From IMG/VR virus record IMGVR_UViG_3300021178_000043, positions 1 to 24,056 of that record: a DNA stretch of 24,056 nucleotides; one strand, written 5' to 3'. A program made the position numbers and the translations under genes. The stretch is from a virus. The notes under the pieces were generated by a model, which was not told the origin of the DNA, did not search any database, and saw nothing but the letters and a program-made list of their open reading frames with translations. Numbering within the stretch: the first letter of the stretch is position 1; each line of letters starts with the position of its first letter. Of the stretch, positions 6,733-14,620 are shown one piece after another.

Positions 6733-8361
6733 CTATTTCTTAGGCTTCAGATCTGGATGCATAGTGTCGTACATGTCATCCATTGCTTTTTCCGCTGGTC
6801 CATCCGGATCATCTGGGTTATCTTTCGGCTTACCAAACAATCCCCTTTGATAAGCCTGCGTCAGATGCGTGTCATCAGTAAATTTTATGTGACTTCCATC
6901 CAACACAATCCCTTCTTTCGCCAACTCCTTTTGAGCCTCGGCGAGCGGCGTTGCAATCTTATTGTAGGCTACATCCGATCCAAGCAGCGACCCACTGCTA
7001 TTTCCAGGATGCGCTATATATTTCTCCTTAAATTCATACTTTCCAATATCCCAATTAGCTAACGCCTTCAGTCCCGCAGTCAATACCTTAAAAGCCAATG
7101 GAGTATTTTCCATACTTGGCACGGCCGCAGCAGCCTCCATCAGCACACCTAACCCTCGTCCGTTCGTTCCATCAAGCGCATTTTTCAGAGCAAATGGCAA
7201 GGCATGAGCCCACTTGTTAATAACCTGAGCATCTGCATCTTTAGCAGGCAGTGCTGCATCACCAGTAAATTTCGTGCCCAATACATTCTCAGCAGTTTCC
7301 ATTGCATTCGAGATGGCTCCTCTAGCCGTACCAAACAAGCCAGGCACTGTAAAGCCACCTCGAGCTGTCAAATCATCGGCAGCTGATTGCATCTGACCAA
7401 GGCTATTGAGCATTCCTCTATCACCATTATAAGCTGTCAGTTCTGGTCCACTATGCTGCTCTTTAAGATTTTTGTCCATCTCCCCAAACTTATCTTTATC
7501 AATAATATTTCTCCCCTCCGTAGTGACGACCGGATTTCCCTGCCTATCTCTCACCAGATAAGGAGTGACTCCCGACACATCAATCGGAGCACTAGCTCCA
7601 GTTGCTGAGTTAGTGAATGTTGTAGCTTCCGTCGGAGCCTGCGTGGGCGGCAAAGTTCCAGAGATGGGACTTGTAAATCCACCACGCCCTGCCTCAAGCG
7701 TAGAGGGCACATACCTTGGAACCTGATCAGGACCAACCACAGTGCTAGGCAGAACTGCTGCTAGGCGGTCACGATCACCACCTGCGCTCACATACCCACC
7801 AGCTATCAAACTTTGAATGGCCTTCCTTGCCTGTGCAGCCTGCGCTGGATCATTCATATTCAGTCCTTGAATTTTGGCTGCAATCCCCGCCTTCATTGCA
7901 TCAACCCGCGGTTTGACAAAATCCATCGCTTCTGGAGCAACTCCACTCATCGCACCATCAATATACTTATTCCAATTTTGGGGGTCATCCGCAGCCTGCA
8001 AACCAGCCGTAGCCACATTAAGAAACGAGTCCTGCCCCAGCTTCGTCTTTGCAGCCGCCGTACTCATTCCAATCATCTTCGTCTGAGCCTGCCTCGCAAT
8101 CATCTCTGTCGCAGTATTCAATCCCTCTTGAGCAAACCCTGCAATCAGCGGATTTTGTCTAGCCTGAGCAAGCCCCTCCTCCATAGTCGGAGCATGAGCC
8201 ATAGCCTCCCCCAATGCCTGGTTGGCCATAAACTCCGCCTGGAACTTCCTATTCGCATTGGACTTATTCTGGAAATCCATTAGGGAGTTAGCCATCCCAA
8301 TCGGATCACCAAACCCTGCTCCACCAGGTTGTCCAGTCGCTTCAGGTATCAGTCCAGGCAT
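6733..8361 (-). CDS. Internal virion / ejection protein candidate
   Basis: A 542-residue protein of unrecognised family. The N-terminal third is helical and rich in Ala, Gln, Met and Asn; the middle (about 210-270) is Pro/Thr/Ser-rich and probably flexible; the C-terminal third is a mixed globular region ending in an acidic and lysine-rich tail. No signal peptide or catalytic motif is evident. It lies between two other low-complexity virion-like genes, which suggests a virion-internal or DNA-delivery role. The ATG follows directly on the stop of the preceding gene (TAAATG), with GGAGGAG as the ribosome binding site inside the end of that gene, so the two are probably translationally coupled. 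Confidence 0.55.
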   Translation of the reverse strand: MPGLIPEATGQPGGAGFGDPIGMANSLMDFQNKSNANRKFQAEFMANQALGEAMAHAPTMEEGLAQARQNPLIAGFAQEGLNTATEMIARQAQTKMIGMSTAAAKTKLGQDSFLNVATAGLQAADDPQNWNKYIDGAMSGVAPEAMDFVKPRVDAMKAGIAAKIQGLNMNDPAQAAQARKAIQSLIAGGYVSAGGDRDRLAAVLPSTVVGPDQVPRYVPSTLEAGRGGFTSPISGTLPPTQAPTEATTFTNSATGASAPIDVSGVTPYLVRDRQGNPVVTTEGRNIIDKDKFGEMDKNLKEQHSGPELTAYNGDRGMLNSLGQMQSAADDLTARGGFTVPGLFGTARGAISNAMETAENVLGTKFTGDAALPAKDADAQVINKWAHALPFALKNALDGTNGRGLGVLMEAAAAVPSMENTPLAFKVLTAGLKALANWDIGKYEFKEKYIAHPGNSSGSLLGSDVAYNKIATPLAEAQKELAKEGIVLDGSHIKFTDDTHLTQAYQRGLFGKPKDNPDDPDGPAEKAMDDMYDTMHPDLKPKK

Positions 8362-9000
8362 TTACTCCTCCTCTTCTTCCCCGGGGCCACCTTCGCCTTG
8401 CGGCGAAGGAGTCCCCATTCCACCAGGAGCTAATGCTCCTCCCATTGGAGCGCCGCCTTGCGGCGCTCCTGGCATGGCTCCTTGTGCAGCCATATGTCGC
8501 TGTTTGATTGAGTGGACATGGAGAGAGGCCATACCAGTAATGGCCCTATGGACAGCGGACGCCTTAAATTTCTGTTGCAGCATTTGATCCATCTGCTGCG
8601 CTCTCTGATCTTGCTGTTCAACCCACGCTTGGAGCGCCTCCCCTCCAGTGGTCGGCATCTGCGCCAGCATCTGCGCCAGCGCTGTCGGACTAAACCCGGC
8701 TCCCACCATCGTCCCAGCCCCTTCGATCACATCCTCCACCTGGATCTGATCCCCTTTCTTCTTCAGCGAGTCCAACATACTCCTTGCAACATTCATCCTC
8801 TTCACAGAAGCTTGCAACTGCTTATGCTGCGCTTGCGCCTGTTGCCAATTCTGTTCAACGTGCTGCTCCACGCTAAAATTGCCCGGACTTTGCCCCGGCG
8901 GCTGAGGTTTCGCCAGCGCATTCGGAGGACCACCCATCGGAATGCCAGGAGGCATTCCACCCGGCATCACACCTGGGGCCATTGCATTCCCATTAGGCAT
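8362..9000 (-). CDS. Small Gln/Met/Gly-rich internal virion protein candidate
   Basis: The 212-residue protein begins with a Met/Pro/Gly-rich segment (residues 1-40), followed by a long helical Gln-rich region (about 42-165), and ends with Gly/Pro-rich sequence and a run of Glu. The family is not recognised. The composition and position within the putative ejection block suggest a virion-internal protein or assembly partner. The start has an excellent Shine-Dalgarno (AAGGAGG, about 7 nt upstream). Two perfect hairpins fall in the codons for the Gly/Pro-rich C-terminal part (8390-8409 and 8447-8469). Confidence 0.55.
   Translation of the reverse strand: MPNGNAMAPGVMPGGMPPGIPMGGPPNALAKPQPPGQSPGNFSVEQHVEQNWQQAQAQHKQLQASVKRMNVARSMLDSLKKKGDQIQVEDVIEGAGTMVGAGFSPTALAQMLAQMPTTGGEALQAWVEQQDQRAQQMDQMLQQKFKASAVHRAITGMASLHVHSIKQRHMAAQGAMPGAPQGGAPMGGALAPGGMGTPSPQGEGGPGEEEEE
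8390..8409. repeat. Perfect hairpin, 8 bp arms, GNRA-type loop
   Basis: CCTTCGCC (8390-8397) pairs with GGCGAAGG (8402-8409). The loop reads GCAA on the transcribed strand, a GNRA tetraloop. It is in the 3' part of the coding sequence at 8362-9000. Confidence 0.75.
8447..8469. repeat. Perfect hairpin, 10 bp arms
   Basis: GGAGCGCCGC (8447-8456) pairs with GCGGCGCTCC (8460-8469) around a 3-nt loop. It encodes part of the Gly/Pro/Ala tail of the protein at 8362-9000, 37 nt from the 8390 hairpin. Confidence 0.8.
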
Positions 9001-9010
9001 TCTAACCTCC

Positions 9011-9799
9011 TTAGCCCATAATCATCGAGTCAGTCAGTCCGTTGAATGTCGAGTCAGTCACCCCTCCACCGCCTCCGCCCCCAAACAGGCTACCACCACC
9101 CAACGAGTTGAGCAGCGCAAAATTGCTCAAACCTGATGTCGCTCCTGTAATCCCTTGCCCAATCGCATTCGCTCCACTCTGTATCCCAGCGCCTGTGGCA
9201 GCACCACCCGCACTTGCCAGCCCGGACATCGCATTAGTTGCACTCTGGCTCACTCCGCCAAACGTCCCCGCCGCCTGCTCACCAAGCCCCGCCTGGCCCA
9301 TCATCATCTGGAACAGTTGCGAATTCTGCCCCAAATAATTCTGGAATTGCTGTTGGTAGGTCGTGGAGGCTAAATTCTCCGCATAAGTGGTCGCGCCCTT
9401 TATCCCAGGCCCCGAGGGCGTCATCGCAGTGGCACCACCCGTCACACCCGCCCCCAGTCCCTGCCCCGAGTACGCGTTAGCCACCCCTTGCTCACCCTGA
9501 TTGAGCGTAAACTGGTAGCCCGGTGTAGCGGCCAAATCAGCCATGGTCGGATTGAACGGCTTCGTCAGAGTTCCAATGTTAGCATTCAGCTGATCAAGGC
9601 CAGCCTGTCCCTGGGTCATATACGGCTGGAGCATTCCCTGCAGCAAATTCTTCTGCGTCTGCTGAAAAACAAGGCCCTCATTAATTCCTTGCAGCTGCGC
9701 ATCGGCCGCGCTCTTCGCTCCACCCGCCGAGATAAGCCCTCCAGCGATAGAGCCTGCTCCTCCAATAGCTGCAGCGCCAGCAAGTCCGATTGATGGCAT
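9011..9799 (-). CDS. P22 gp7-like DNA transfer / internal virion protein
   Basis: A 262-residue protein. Its N-terminus is a Gly/Ala-rich stretch (GLAGAAAIGGAGSIAGGL) followed by KSAADAQ, a pattern shared by P22 gp7-type DNA-transfer proteins and their many phage relatives. A central PYMTQGQAGLDQL segment, then PGYQFTLNQGEQGV and QGLGAGVTGGA, is also typical of this group. The C-terminus is Gly/Ser-rich, with a run of seven Gly near the end. The hydrophobic Gly-rich N-terminus could insert in or disturb a membrane, as expected for an ejected protein, but this is inference. The start ATG touches the stop of the GNAT-like gene (TAGATG); GGAGGAGG lies just upstream. Confidence 0.65.
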   Translation of the reverse strand: MPSIGLAGAAAIGGAGSIAGGLISAGGAKSAADAQLQGINEGLVFQQTQKNLLQGMLQPYMTQGQAGLDQLNANIGTLTKPFNPTMADLAATPGYQFTLNQGEQGVANAYSGQGLGAGVTGGATAMTPSGPGIKGATTYAENLASTTYQQQFQNYLGQNSQLFQMMMGQAGLGEQAAGTFGGVSQSATNAMSGLASAGGAATGAGIQSGANAIGQGITGATSGLSNFALLNSLGGGSLFGGGGGGGVTDSTFNGLTDSMIMG

Positions 9800-10315
9800 C
9801 TAAGCCTCCTCCTGGGTGGGGGAGCTTCGCTCCCCCACCCAAAGCATGTAAGTCTGTTGAATAGGAACAGCTCCCAGACTTTGGAAGAACCGTCCCAATC
9901 TCACTCCCCTGCCTTGGAGTCTATGATGCGGAAACACACACTGTACGCCGATCTTCTTCAGCTCATCCAAACTGACCATGAACAGCTTGGCGGCCCCTCC
10001 CCACGGAGCACCCTCCCCCACATACCACGCTCCTTGCGTTGCAATGGGCAGCCCCTCACTCTCCAAATCCCAGTTTACATTCCATGAACAATATCCATAA
10101 ATCTCACCATCCACTCTCAACGTAAACCACCTAATAAATCCCAGCCTGTCCGCCTGAATGATCCGCGCCACATCCAGCTTAAACGGTCTCGGACTCCCTT
10201 CTGGCTCAACCTCCTTAGCATGAGCCCTCGTCAGATCTCTGATCGCAGGCCAAATAGCCTCAAACGGCTCCCTCTGAACCCGGACAAATCTATGCGGAAC
10301 AGCCTCAGCTAACAT
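9800..10315 (-). CDS. GNAT-like acetyltransferase family protein of phage type
   Basis: A 171-residue protein starting MLAEAVPHRF. The TTG codon two codons upstream is too close to the GGAG ribosome binding site, so ATG at 10315 is preferred. The order of strands and helices, with GEIYGYCSWNV in the middle, a GAWYV-GEGAPWGGAAKLF segment (about 96-112) where the acetyl-CoA-binding turn would be, and GVRLGRFFQSLGA near the end, fits the divergent GNAT proteins that many phages carry in their late region. The substrate is unknown. It overlaps the sulfotransferase-like gene by 11 nt, so the two are likely made together. A perfect 13-bp hairpin forms codons 159-168, immediately before the ribosome binding site of the next gene. 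Confidence 0.6.
   Translation of the reverse strand: MLAEAVPHRFVRVQREPFEAIWPAIRDLTRAHAKEVEPEGSPRPFKLDVARIIQADRLGFIRWFTLRVDGEIYGYCSWNVNWDLESEGLPIATQGAWYVGEGAPWGGAAKLFMVSLDELKKIGVQCVFPHHRLQGRGVRLGRFFQSLGAVPIQQTYMLWVGERSSPTQEEA
9813..9841. repeat. Perfect hairpin, 13 bp arms, GAA loop, just before a ribosome binding site
   Basis: The arms are TGGGTGGGGGAGC (9813-9825) and its exact complement (9829-9841). On the transcribed strand the apex reads GCGAAGC, a sequence known to form an unusually stable mini-hairpin in DNA. It encodes the end of the GNAT-like protein and is followed at once by GGAGGAGG and the start of the 9011-9799 gene. No U-run follows, so it is not a classical terminator. Confidence 0.85.
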
Positions 10316-10883
10316 TTGCAATCTCCAGCTTCAGCTTCACAATGTTGTCCGCATTCCTTCGCAGCTCCTCAACCCTTTTCTGCATATCAACTTGAACATT
10401 CATAGGAGTCCATTGAGCCCACCATTGGAAATTCCATGGAACGTCCAAACAATACTCCCAAATCCACCTCGCACAGCTCTCCAGATCTAAATCATTATAA
10501 GCAACCGTCCTTACCCCACTCGCACTAACCGTCCACAGATCCCTGACCCTCTGGCTCCAGTCATCCGGGTCAACAGTAATCCCCTTCTTCATCAAACTAT
10601 GAAGGCAGTCCATCGGCTCCCTCTGTACCACCAGCATCTTCGCCTTTGGTATCTTATCCCGAAGCATCGGATAAGCAAAGGCAGCTCCAGTCTCCACAGT
10701 CCCATCTAACCCCCCTCCCGGCGCATAAAAGAGAGAAAGACATTCCGCAACATTCGAGCATCTACTAAATGCGTCGTGCCCAACCGACTTCACCCGGCTC
10801 CCATTCTCAATATAGGAGAGCCAATGGCTCAACCATGCAGTCCGACTGCGCGGCAGAGCAAAGATGATGAATGGCTCATGCAT
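10305..10883 (-). CDS. Sulfotransferase-like P-loop protein
   Basis: The 192-residue protein opens with FIIFALPRSRTAWLS (residues 5-19), which matches the PAPS 5'-phosphosulfate-binding loop of sulfotransferases (PRSGTTWL type). A second segment, VVQREPMDCLHS (85-96), matches the 3'-phosphate-binding motif (RDPxDxxxS). It is shorter than most bacterial sulfotransferases, and the acceptor is not predictable. The start is ATG at 10883, which shares one base with the preceding stop (TGATG) and has GGAGG at a 6-nt spacing; the upstream in-frame codons have no comparable ribosome binding site. Its position after the tail genes and before a GNAT-like gene suggests modification of a virion or host surface component late in infection. 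That role is inference. Confidence 0.7.
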   Translation of the reverse strand: MHEPFIIFALPRSRTAWLSHWLSYIENGSRVKSVGHDAFSRCSNVAECLSLFYAPGGGLDGTVETGAAFAYPMLRDKIPKAKMLVVQREPMDCLHSLMKKGITVDPDDWSQRVRDLWTVSASGVRTVAYNDLDLESCARWIWEYCLDVPWNFQWWAQWTPMNVQVDMQKRVEELRRNADNIVKLKLEIANVS

Positions 10884-11350
10884 CAGAAGCCTCCAGGAAA
10901 CCAAACAGCCGACGGCGCAGGCCCATACCAGATCACGTTTATGTGATCGCCCTCCACCATAACGATCTGCCCACCCAGCATAGACGCCTTATAAAAGTTG
11001 ACCCCATCCCTCGAGTAATCCACTTCCCCGCCCGACAGCGCCATAAACCCGTTCACCGTGGCCCTAAAGGGCCACGGCGAACTTACCAGTGTTTGAACGA
11101 CAGGAGCCGATTTAGCAACTGGTCCTCCCCCGATCGGTGTCCCATTGCTCGGTCCTGGTCCTGAAATGACTGGCCCAGCTGGCGTCTCAATGACCACATA
11201 GGAGTTTTGAATATTTGTTGTCCCGCCACCCGTCTTGGCCCACAGCGCCTGAAAGAAATATTGCCACGCAGGCGTGAGCTGTCCGAAGCCATCCACAATC
11301 TGGAAGTCTTTCGGAAAAGACGACGAGAACTGGTAGGGGTTAACGCCCAT
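10883..11350 (-). CDS. Small tail / fibre-associated protein
   Basis: A 155-residue protein. The N-terminal part contains LTPAWQYFFQALWAKTGG (about 25-42), a pattern seen in many small podoviral structural proteins located next to the tail hub and fibres. The middle is Pro/Gly/Ser-rich; the C-terminus has short strand-like segments and ends GPAPSAVWFPGGF. No enzyme motif is present. The start overlaps the stop of the gp10-like gene by one base (TGATG) with little Shine-Dalgarno, which suggests coupled translation. The hairpin at 11051-11082 lies within the codons for SSPWPFRATV. Confidence 0.5.
   Translation of the reverse strand: MGVNPYQFSSSFPKDFQIVDGFGQLTPAWQYFFQALWAKTGGGTTNIQNSYVVIETPAGPVISGPGPSNGTPIGGGPVAKSAPVVQTLVSSPWPFRATVNGFMALSGGEVDYSRDGVNFYKASMLGGQIVMVEGDHINVIWYGPAPSAVWFPGGF
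11051..11082. repeat. Hairpin, 9 bp perfect plus 4 bp outer arms
   Basis: CCGTGGCCC (11056-11064) pairs with GGGCCACGG (11069-11077) around TAAA. Beyond a single mismatch, GTTC (11051-11054) pairs with GAAC (11079-11082). It is inside the coding sequence of the small tail protein. Confidence 0.8.
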
Positions 11351-12915
11351 CAGCTATCCAGAATCTCAGCATCAATCCACGCTCCATTCAGCGCCGTTTC
11401 CCCCGCCGACGAAAAACTCAGCTCAAAGATCCGATCCCTTGCCATCCCCAATCCCCTCCATGTCGGCCAGGTATCATACTTCCCTTGCGGTCCATACGGC
11501 TGAAGTATCCCATTCTTCCACGTATTGCCCCTATCATCACTCCACCTCAGCGTCATCAGCGGATTACCATCCGCATCCAGCGGCACCTGCCCAGCATCAA
11601 TGTCCGCATACACCGAGTTAAACTTAACCCTCCTCCCGTCAGTCGTCCCCTCCTGCATCGTCCCCTGCGCCCTCGCCCTCCCAATATGATGAAACGTCCT
11701 AATCCAGCTAATTGGCCCCGGCTTATGCGTAGGCGGATATCCCGGAGCCAACGCCTTATCCTCTAGCGCATCATCATAAAAATAGTTCGGGTTAAGAAAA
11801 TACAGGCTCCCATTCTGCCAATCCCCACACACAAACACTCCATTCTGGCTCCCCCACACTGCATCCTTCATAAACGCTCCACAGTAGGCCCTCGACTTAT
11901 GCAGCCCACCCTCATGGTCTGTCCAGGCCCATTGATGCCACGCATCATTCGCATCCGTAGTGGACGCATCATAGACCCACGTCTGATCCCCACTCGGAAA
12001 CGTCAGCACATAAAATATATGCCCATCAAACTGCGTTGTGAACCCAACCGCATCCTGCACAGTCCCCTGGCTCGCCATCTGCCTAATCTGATATTCCAGC
12101 GCATGGTTAGAAATCCGTCTCGTCTCATACCCCCGCTGCATCATCACCACACCCTGTCCCTGCTCATTAGTCGACAGCCAATAAACTTCAATATTCTGGA
12201 ATGCCGCGCTATATGGCGCCAATATCCCCTGCTGAATATAGATGCCTGGCAGCAGCGCAAATGGAAACTGAGCACCCCCTGTATTGTACCAGATCTCACT
12301 CCTCTTCGCCCCCAGCAGCAAAATCTCCCTCTTATTAACAATCAACCTCTCCAGCGGATCTGGGAAAGCTGCCTTGGCAGCAAAATAGAGCCCATCGAAC
12401 GACGTACTCCCAGCCAGCGTAGATCCAAAGAAATTGGAGTTCAGAAATCCCCAAACAATGAACGTGTCCAGCGTGTCAACTGAGGTCGCCCCCGTAAAGA
12501 TCCCAGTCGTATCATTAATCACCGAGAATACATTCCCCATCAACTGAATAAAATATCCATTCGCCGTCCCATCCACAAGCATACACGTCACGCCATTATC
12601 CGTCATAATCACCGGTCCACTAATAGAGCCAATAGTCCCAATTGCACTCAAATTCATCCCATTATCCAGATAATAGACTGTCGCGCCAATGACCACATAC
12701 GCCCCATTGGAGTCCGTCCGACTCCAGATCCCTCGCACCTGCGTCAGATTGGCCGGGTCATTCGTTATGAATTGCAATCCAGGCCGCTGGTAATGGGTCA
12801 TCGGGACGAGCGCAAACTCCTTCGGGTTAATCTCCGGATAGAGATTAATCGCCCTCGTGCAGCTCGCAATATTGGAGCGTGCCGAGTAAGCGCCTCCGAC
12901 TAACGGCATCCTCAT
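11350..12915 (-). CDS. P22 gp10-like tail hub / packaged DNA stabilisation protein
   Basis: The 521-residue protein has the features of the P22 gp10 family (Phage_stabilise): N-terminal PLVGGAYSARSN followed by CTRAINLYPE, PGLQFI near residue 50, the LERLIVNKREILLLGAKRSEIW core, a WLSTNEQGQGVV segment, and a late LRWSDDRGNTW. In P22 gp10 is the hub below the gp4 ring and closes the packaged head together with gp4 and the needle. The length is close to P22 gp10 (about 470 residues). The start ATG has only a weak ribosome binding site; the second ATG two codons later is too close to GAGG. It follows the collagen-like fibre gene by 57 nt and overlaps the next gene by one base. Confidence 0.85.
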   Translation of the reverse strand: MRMPLVGGAYSARSNIASCTRAINLYPEINPKEFALVPMTHYQRPGLQFITNDPANLTQVRGIWSRTDSNGAYVVIGATVYYLDNGMNLSAIGTIGSISGPVIMTDNGVTCMLVDGTANGYFIQLMGNVFSVINDTTGIFTGATSVDTLDTFIVWGFLNSNFFGSTLAGSTSFDGLYFAAKAAFPDPLERLIVNKREILLLGAKRSEIWYNTGGAQFPFALLPGIYIQQGILAPYSAAFQNIEVYWLSTNEQGQGVVMMQRGYETRRISNHALEYQIRQMASQGTVQDAVGFTTQFDGHIFYVLTFPSGDQTWVYDASTTDANDAWHQWAWTDHEGGLHKSRAYCGAFMKDAVWGSQNGVFVCGDWQNGSLYFLNPNYFYDDALEDKALAPGYPPTHKPGPISWIRTFHHIGRARAQGTMQEGTTDGRRVKFNSVYADIDAGQVPLDADGNPLMTLRWSDDRGNTWKNGILQPYGPQGKYDTWPTWRGLGMARDRIFELSFSSAGETALNGAWIDAEILDS

Positions 12916-12972
12916 ATCAGTCCAACCAACCTTTCATGTGAATTGAAAATCTCCAGAAAAAAATTCCTATTC

Positions 12973-14580
12973 TCACCGCATACGTCTGGCCCCAATATAT
13001 CCCATACCCGCCGTCGTTCCTCCACCAGTAACCTGCGCAATCAGAAAAACACTCTTGGAGGCATTCGTATTGACCCTACACCTTCCAGTCGGTATAAAGA
13101 ATGCTCCAGACTGCAATCCACCTTGACTCTGAAACATTGCTGCAGTCCCATTCAACACATTAGCCGTAGTCGGCAATGCAGCACTCGTATTACTTACCCC
13201 CACAATCACCTGCGATGGACCATTCTGCGCAGTAAAATAGACCACGCCAGACACGTCCCAATCACCCGCTGTCAGTGCCAGCGTAGCAATATTGGTCGGC
13301 GTTCCGCTCGTAATACCTACTCCAACTGTCACCGACGCAAACAGCACCTCTCCCACACACCCAGCCGGAGGATTATCTCCCGCTACCGATCCCAGCAGGT
13401 TCAGCACCCCCGTCATATTCACGCCGCCAGCCTGCGGCACCTTCGTATCCGAATACTGTTTGGTGACAGCGCCGAGCGGCGCAGTCGGATCGCCGGACAG
13501 CGTCAGAAGCCCGGACATGATGTCGCCAGACTTCGACACCTTATTGCCGTCCGCTGGATGCACATGATCCGCTCTGGCCCACGTGATCCCCGTCCCAACC
13601 GCTGCTGTCCCCGCCATCAGCGGAACAGTAGTGGAAGGCCCCGGCACAGCAGCATCCACATACTGCCTCGGAGTCGCCATCAACGCTGTCGTCGGATTAC
13701 CATTGAGCGTCAGCGGCCCTCCCATCGTATCGCCAGACTTCGACAGCTTACTCGGATCAGACGGATGCTGATGGTCCCCCCTCGAATAAACTGCCGACGT
13801 CCCTGCCGACCCAGTTCCATCCGGTGCAGGCACCGTATTCGACCCAGCCGGAACAATGGGAGCTGGTACAAAAATACGCGTATCAGTCCCCAGAACAGCC
13901 GTATTCCCCGTATCCGTACTCACCGCACTGGGTCCGGCTGGACCTTGCGGTCCAGCCGGTCCCTGTGCTCCCGTATTCCCCGTATTCCCAGTCGGCCCAG
14001 CCAGTCCCTGCGGTCCTTGCTGTCCAATCGGACCCTGCGGACCCTGCGCCCCAGTCAGCCCAGTATTCCCAGGCGGTCCCTGCTGTCCAGCCGGGCCTTG
14101 CGCTCCCGTCAGTCCAACATCTCCCTTAGGACCTGCCGGACCCTGTGGCCCAGCAGCTCCCACTCCGCCATCTTGCCCGGCGGGACCAGGCGGTCCCGCC
14201 ACTCCAGCCGACCCAGGTGTTCCCTGCGCCCCAGCCGGACCAGCAGGCCCAATTGTCCCAGGCGCTCCTGATGGTCCCTGCAACCCAGTCATGCCAGGAT
14301 TTCCCTGGTCTCCCTTCGGTCCAGCCGGTCCTTGAGGCCCCGTATTCCCTGGAGGCCCACTCGGCCCAACCGGTCCCTGCGGGCCTGGAGGCCCAACACC
14401 TCCCTGACTTTCGTCCAACACAACCCAGTCGCCACTCTGCATCCCATAGACCTGCCCATCCACAGGCGCAGTCACCGGATGACTATCAGCCTCAGCAGCC
14501 AGCGTTTGTAAATCCAGTCCGGTCGGCATCACCGGCCCAGTAGAGACGTTGAAGCTCGGATACTTCCCAGTAACTGTCAT
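12973..14580 (-). CDS. Collagen-like tail fibre
   Basis: A 535-residue fibre protein. The N-terminus ([17 protein letters not shown] and LDLQTL) is shared with the fibre gene at 16709-17641 and is probably the common attachment or assembly segment. Residues 60-218 form 53 uninterrupted Gly-X-Y triplets, which should make a trimeric collagen-type rod. After it come two fibre-type repeats containing GDHQHP and [13 protein letters not shown], then ADHVHP and [13 protein letters not shown], and a C-terminal beta-rich domain ending [10 protein letters not shown]. It probably acts in host recognition at the tail. The start has GAGGAGG and lies 32 nt after the preceding gene, in a gap occupied by a perfect palindrome. 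Confidence 0.85.
   Translation of the reverse strand: MTVTGKYPSFNVSTGPVMPTGLDLQTLAAEADSHPVTAPVDGQVYGMQSGDWVVLDESQGGVGPPGPQGPVGPSGPPGNTGPQGPAGPKGDQGNPGMTGLQGPSGAPGTIGPAGPAGAQGTPGSAGVAGPPGPAGQDGGVGAAGPQGPAGPKGDVGLTGAQGPAGQQGPPGNTGLTGAQGPQGPIGQQGPQGLAGPTGNTGNTGAQGPAGPQGPAGPSAVSTDTGNTAVLGTDTRIFVPAPIVPAGSNTVPAPDGTGSAGTSAVYSRGDHQHPSDPSKLSKSGDTMGGPLTLNGNPTTALMATPRQYVDAAVPGPSTTVPLMAGTAAVGTGITWARADHVHPADGNKVSKSGDIMSGLLTLSGDPTAPLGAVTKQYSDTKVPQAGGVNMTGVLNLLGSVAGDNPPAGCVGEVLFASVTVGVGITSGTPTNIATLALTAGDWDVSGVVYFTAQNGPSQVIVGVSNTSAALPTTANVLNGTAAMFQSQGGLQSGAFFIPTGRCRVNTNASKSVFLIAQVTGGGTTAGMGYIGARRMR
13927..14403 (-). repeat. Collagen-like Gly-X-Y repeat array (53 triplets)
   Basis: The coding repeat is Gly-X-Y without interruption. 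Frequent triplets are GPA, GPQ, GPP and GNT, with occasional PKGD segments. Because the Gly-Pro codons GGN CCN are nearly self-complementary, some inverted repeats here are expected from composition, including CCGGCTGGACC at 13934-13944 paired with 13949-13959. Confidence 0.9.
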
Positions 14581-14592
14581 CTTAGCCTCCTC

Positions 14593-14620
14593 TTGCTTAA
14601 TTGATCAATCAATTAAGCAA
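14593..14620. repeat. Perfect palindrome, 13 bp arms, across a stop codon
   Basis: TTGCTTAATTGAT (14593-14605) pairs with its exact complement (14608-14620) around CA. On the transcribed strand it includes the stop of the SPRY fibre gene and is followed directly by GAGGAGG and the start of the collagen-like gene. It is AT-rich, unlike most hairpins here. No U-run follows. Confidence 0.85.

Noticed and set aside
12916-12972. Terminator or promoter in the gap between the collagen-like fibre and the hub gene
   Set aside because: A T-run on the transcribed strand is present, but no stem precedes it and no promoter-like pair of boxes was convincing.
12943-14271. Long + strand reading frame (442 codons) opposite the collagen-like fibre gene
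   Set aside because: Its composition is Arg/Ser/Pro-rich low complexity caused by the repetitive Gly-Pro codons on the other strand; there is no ribosome binding site or motif, and the - strand frame is a recognisable fibre.
13927-14403. Diversity-generating retroelement variable region or CRISPR-like array
   Set aside because: The repeats are coding Gly-X-Y triplets; there is no reverse transcriptase, template repeat, or regular spacer pattern.
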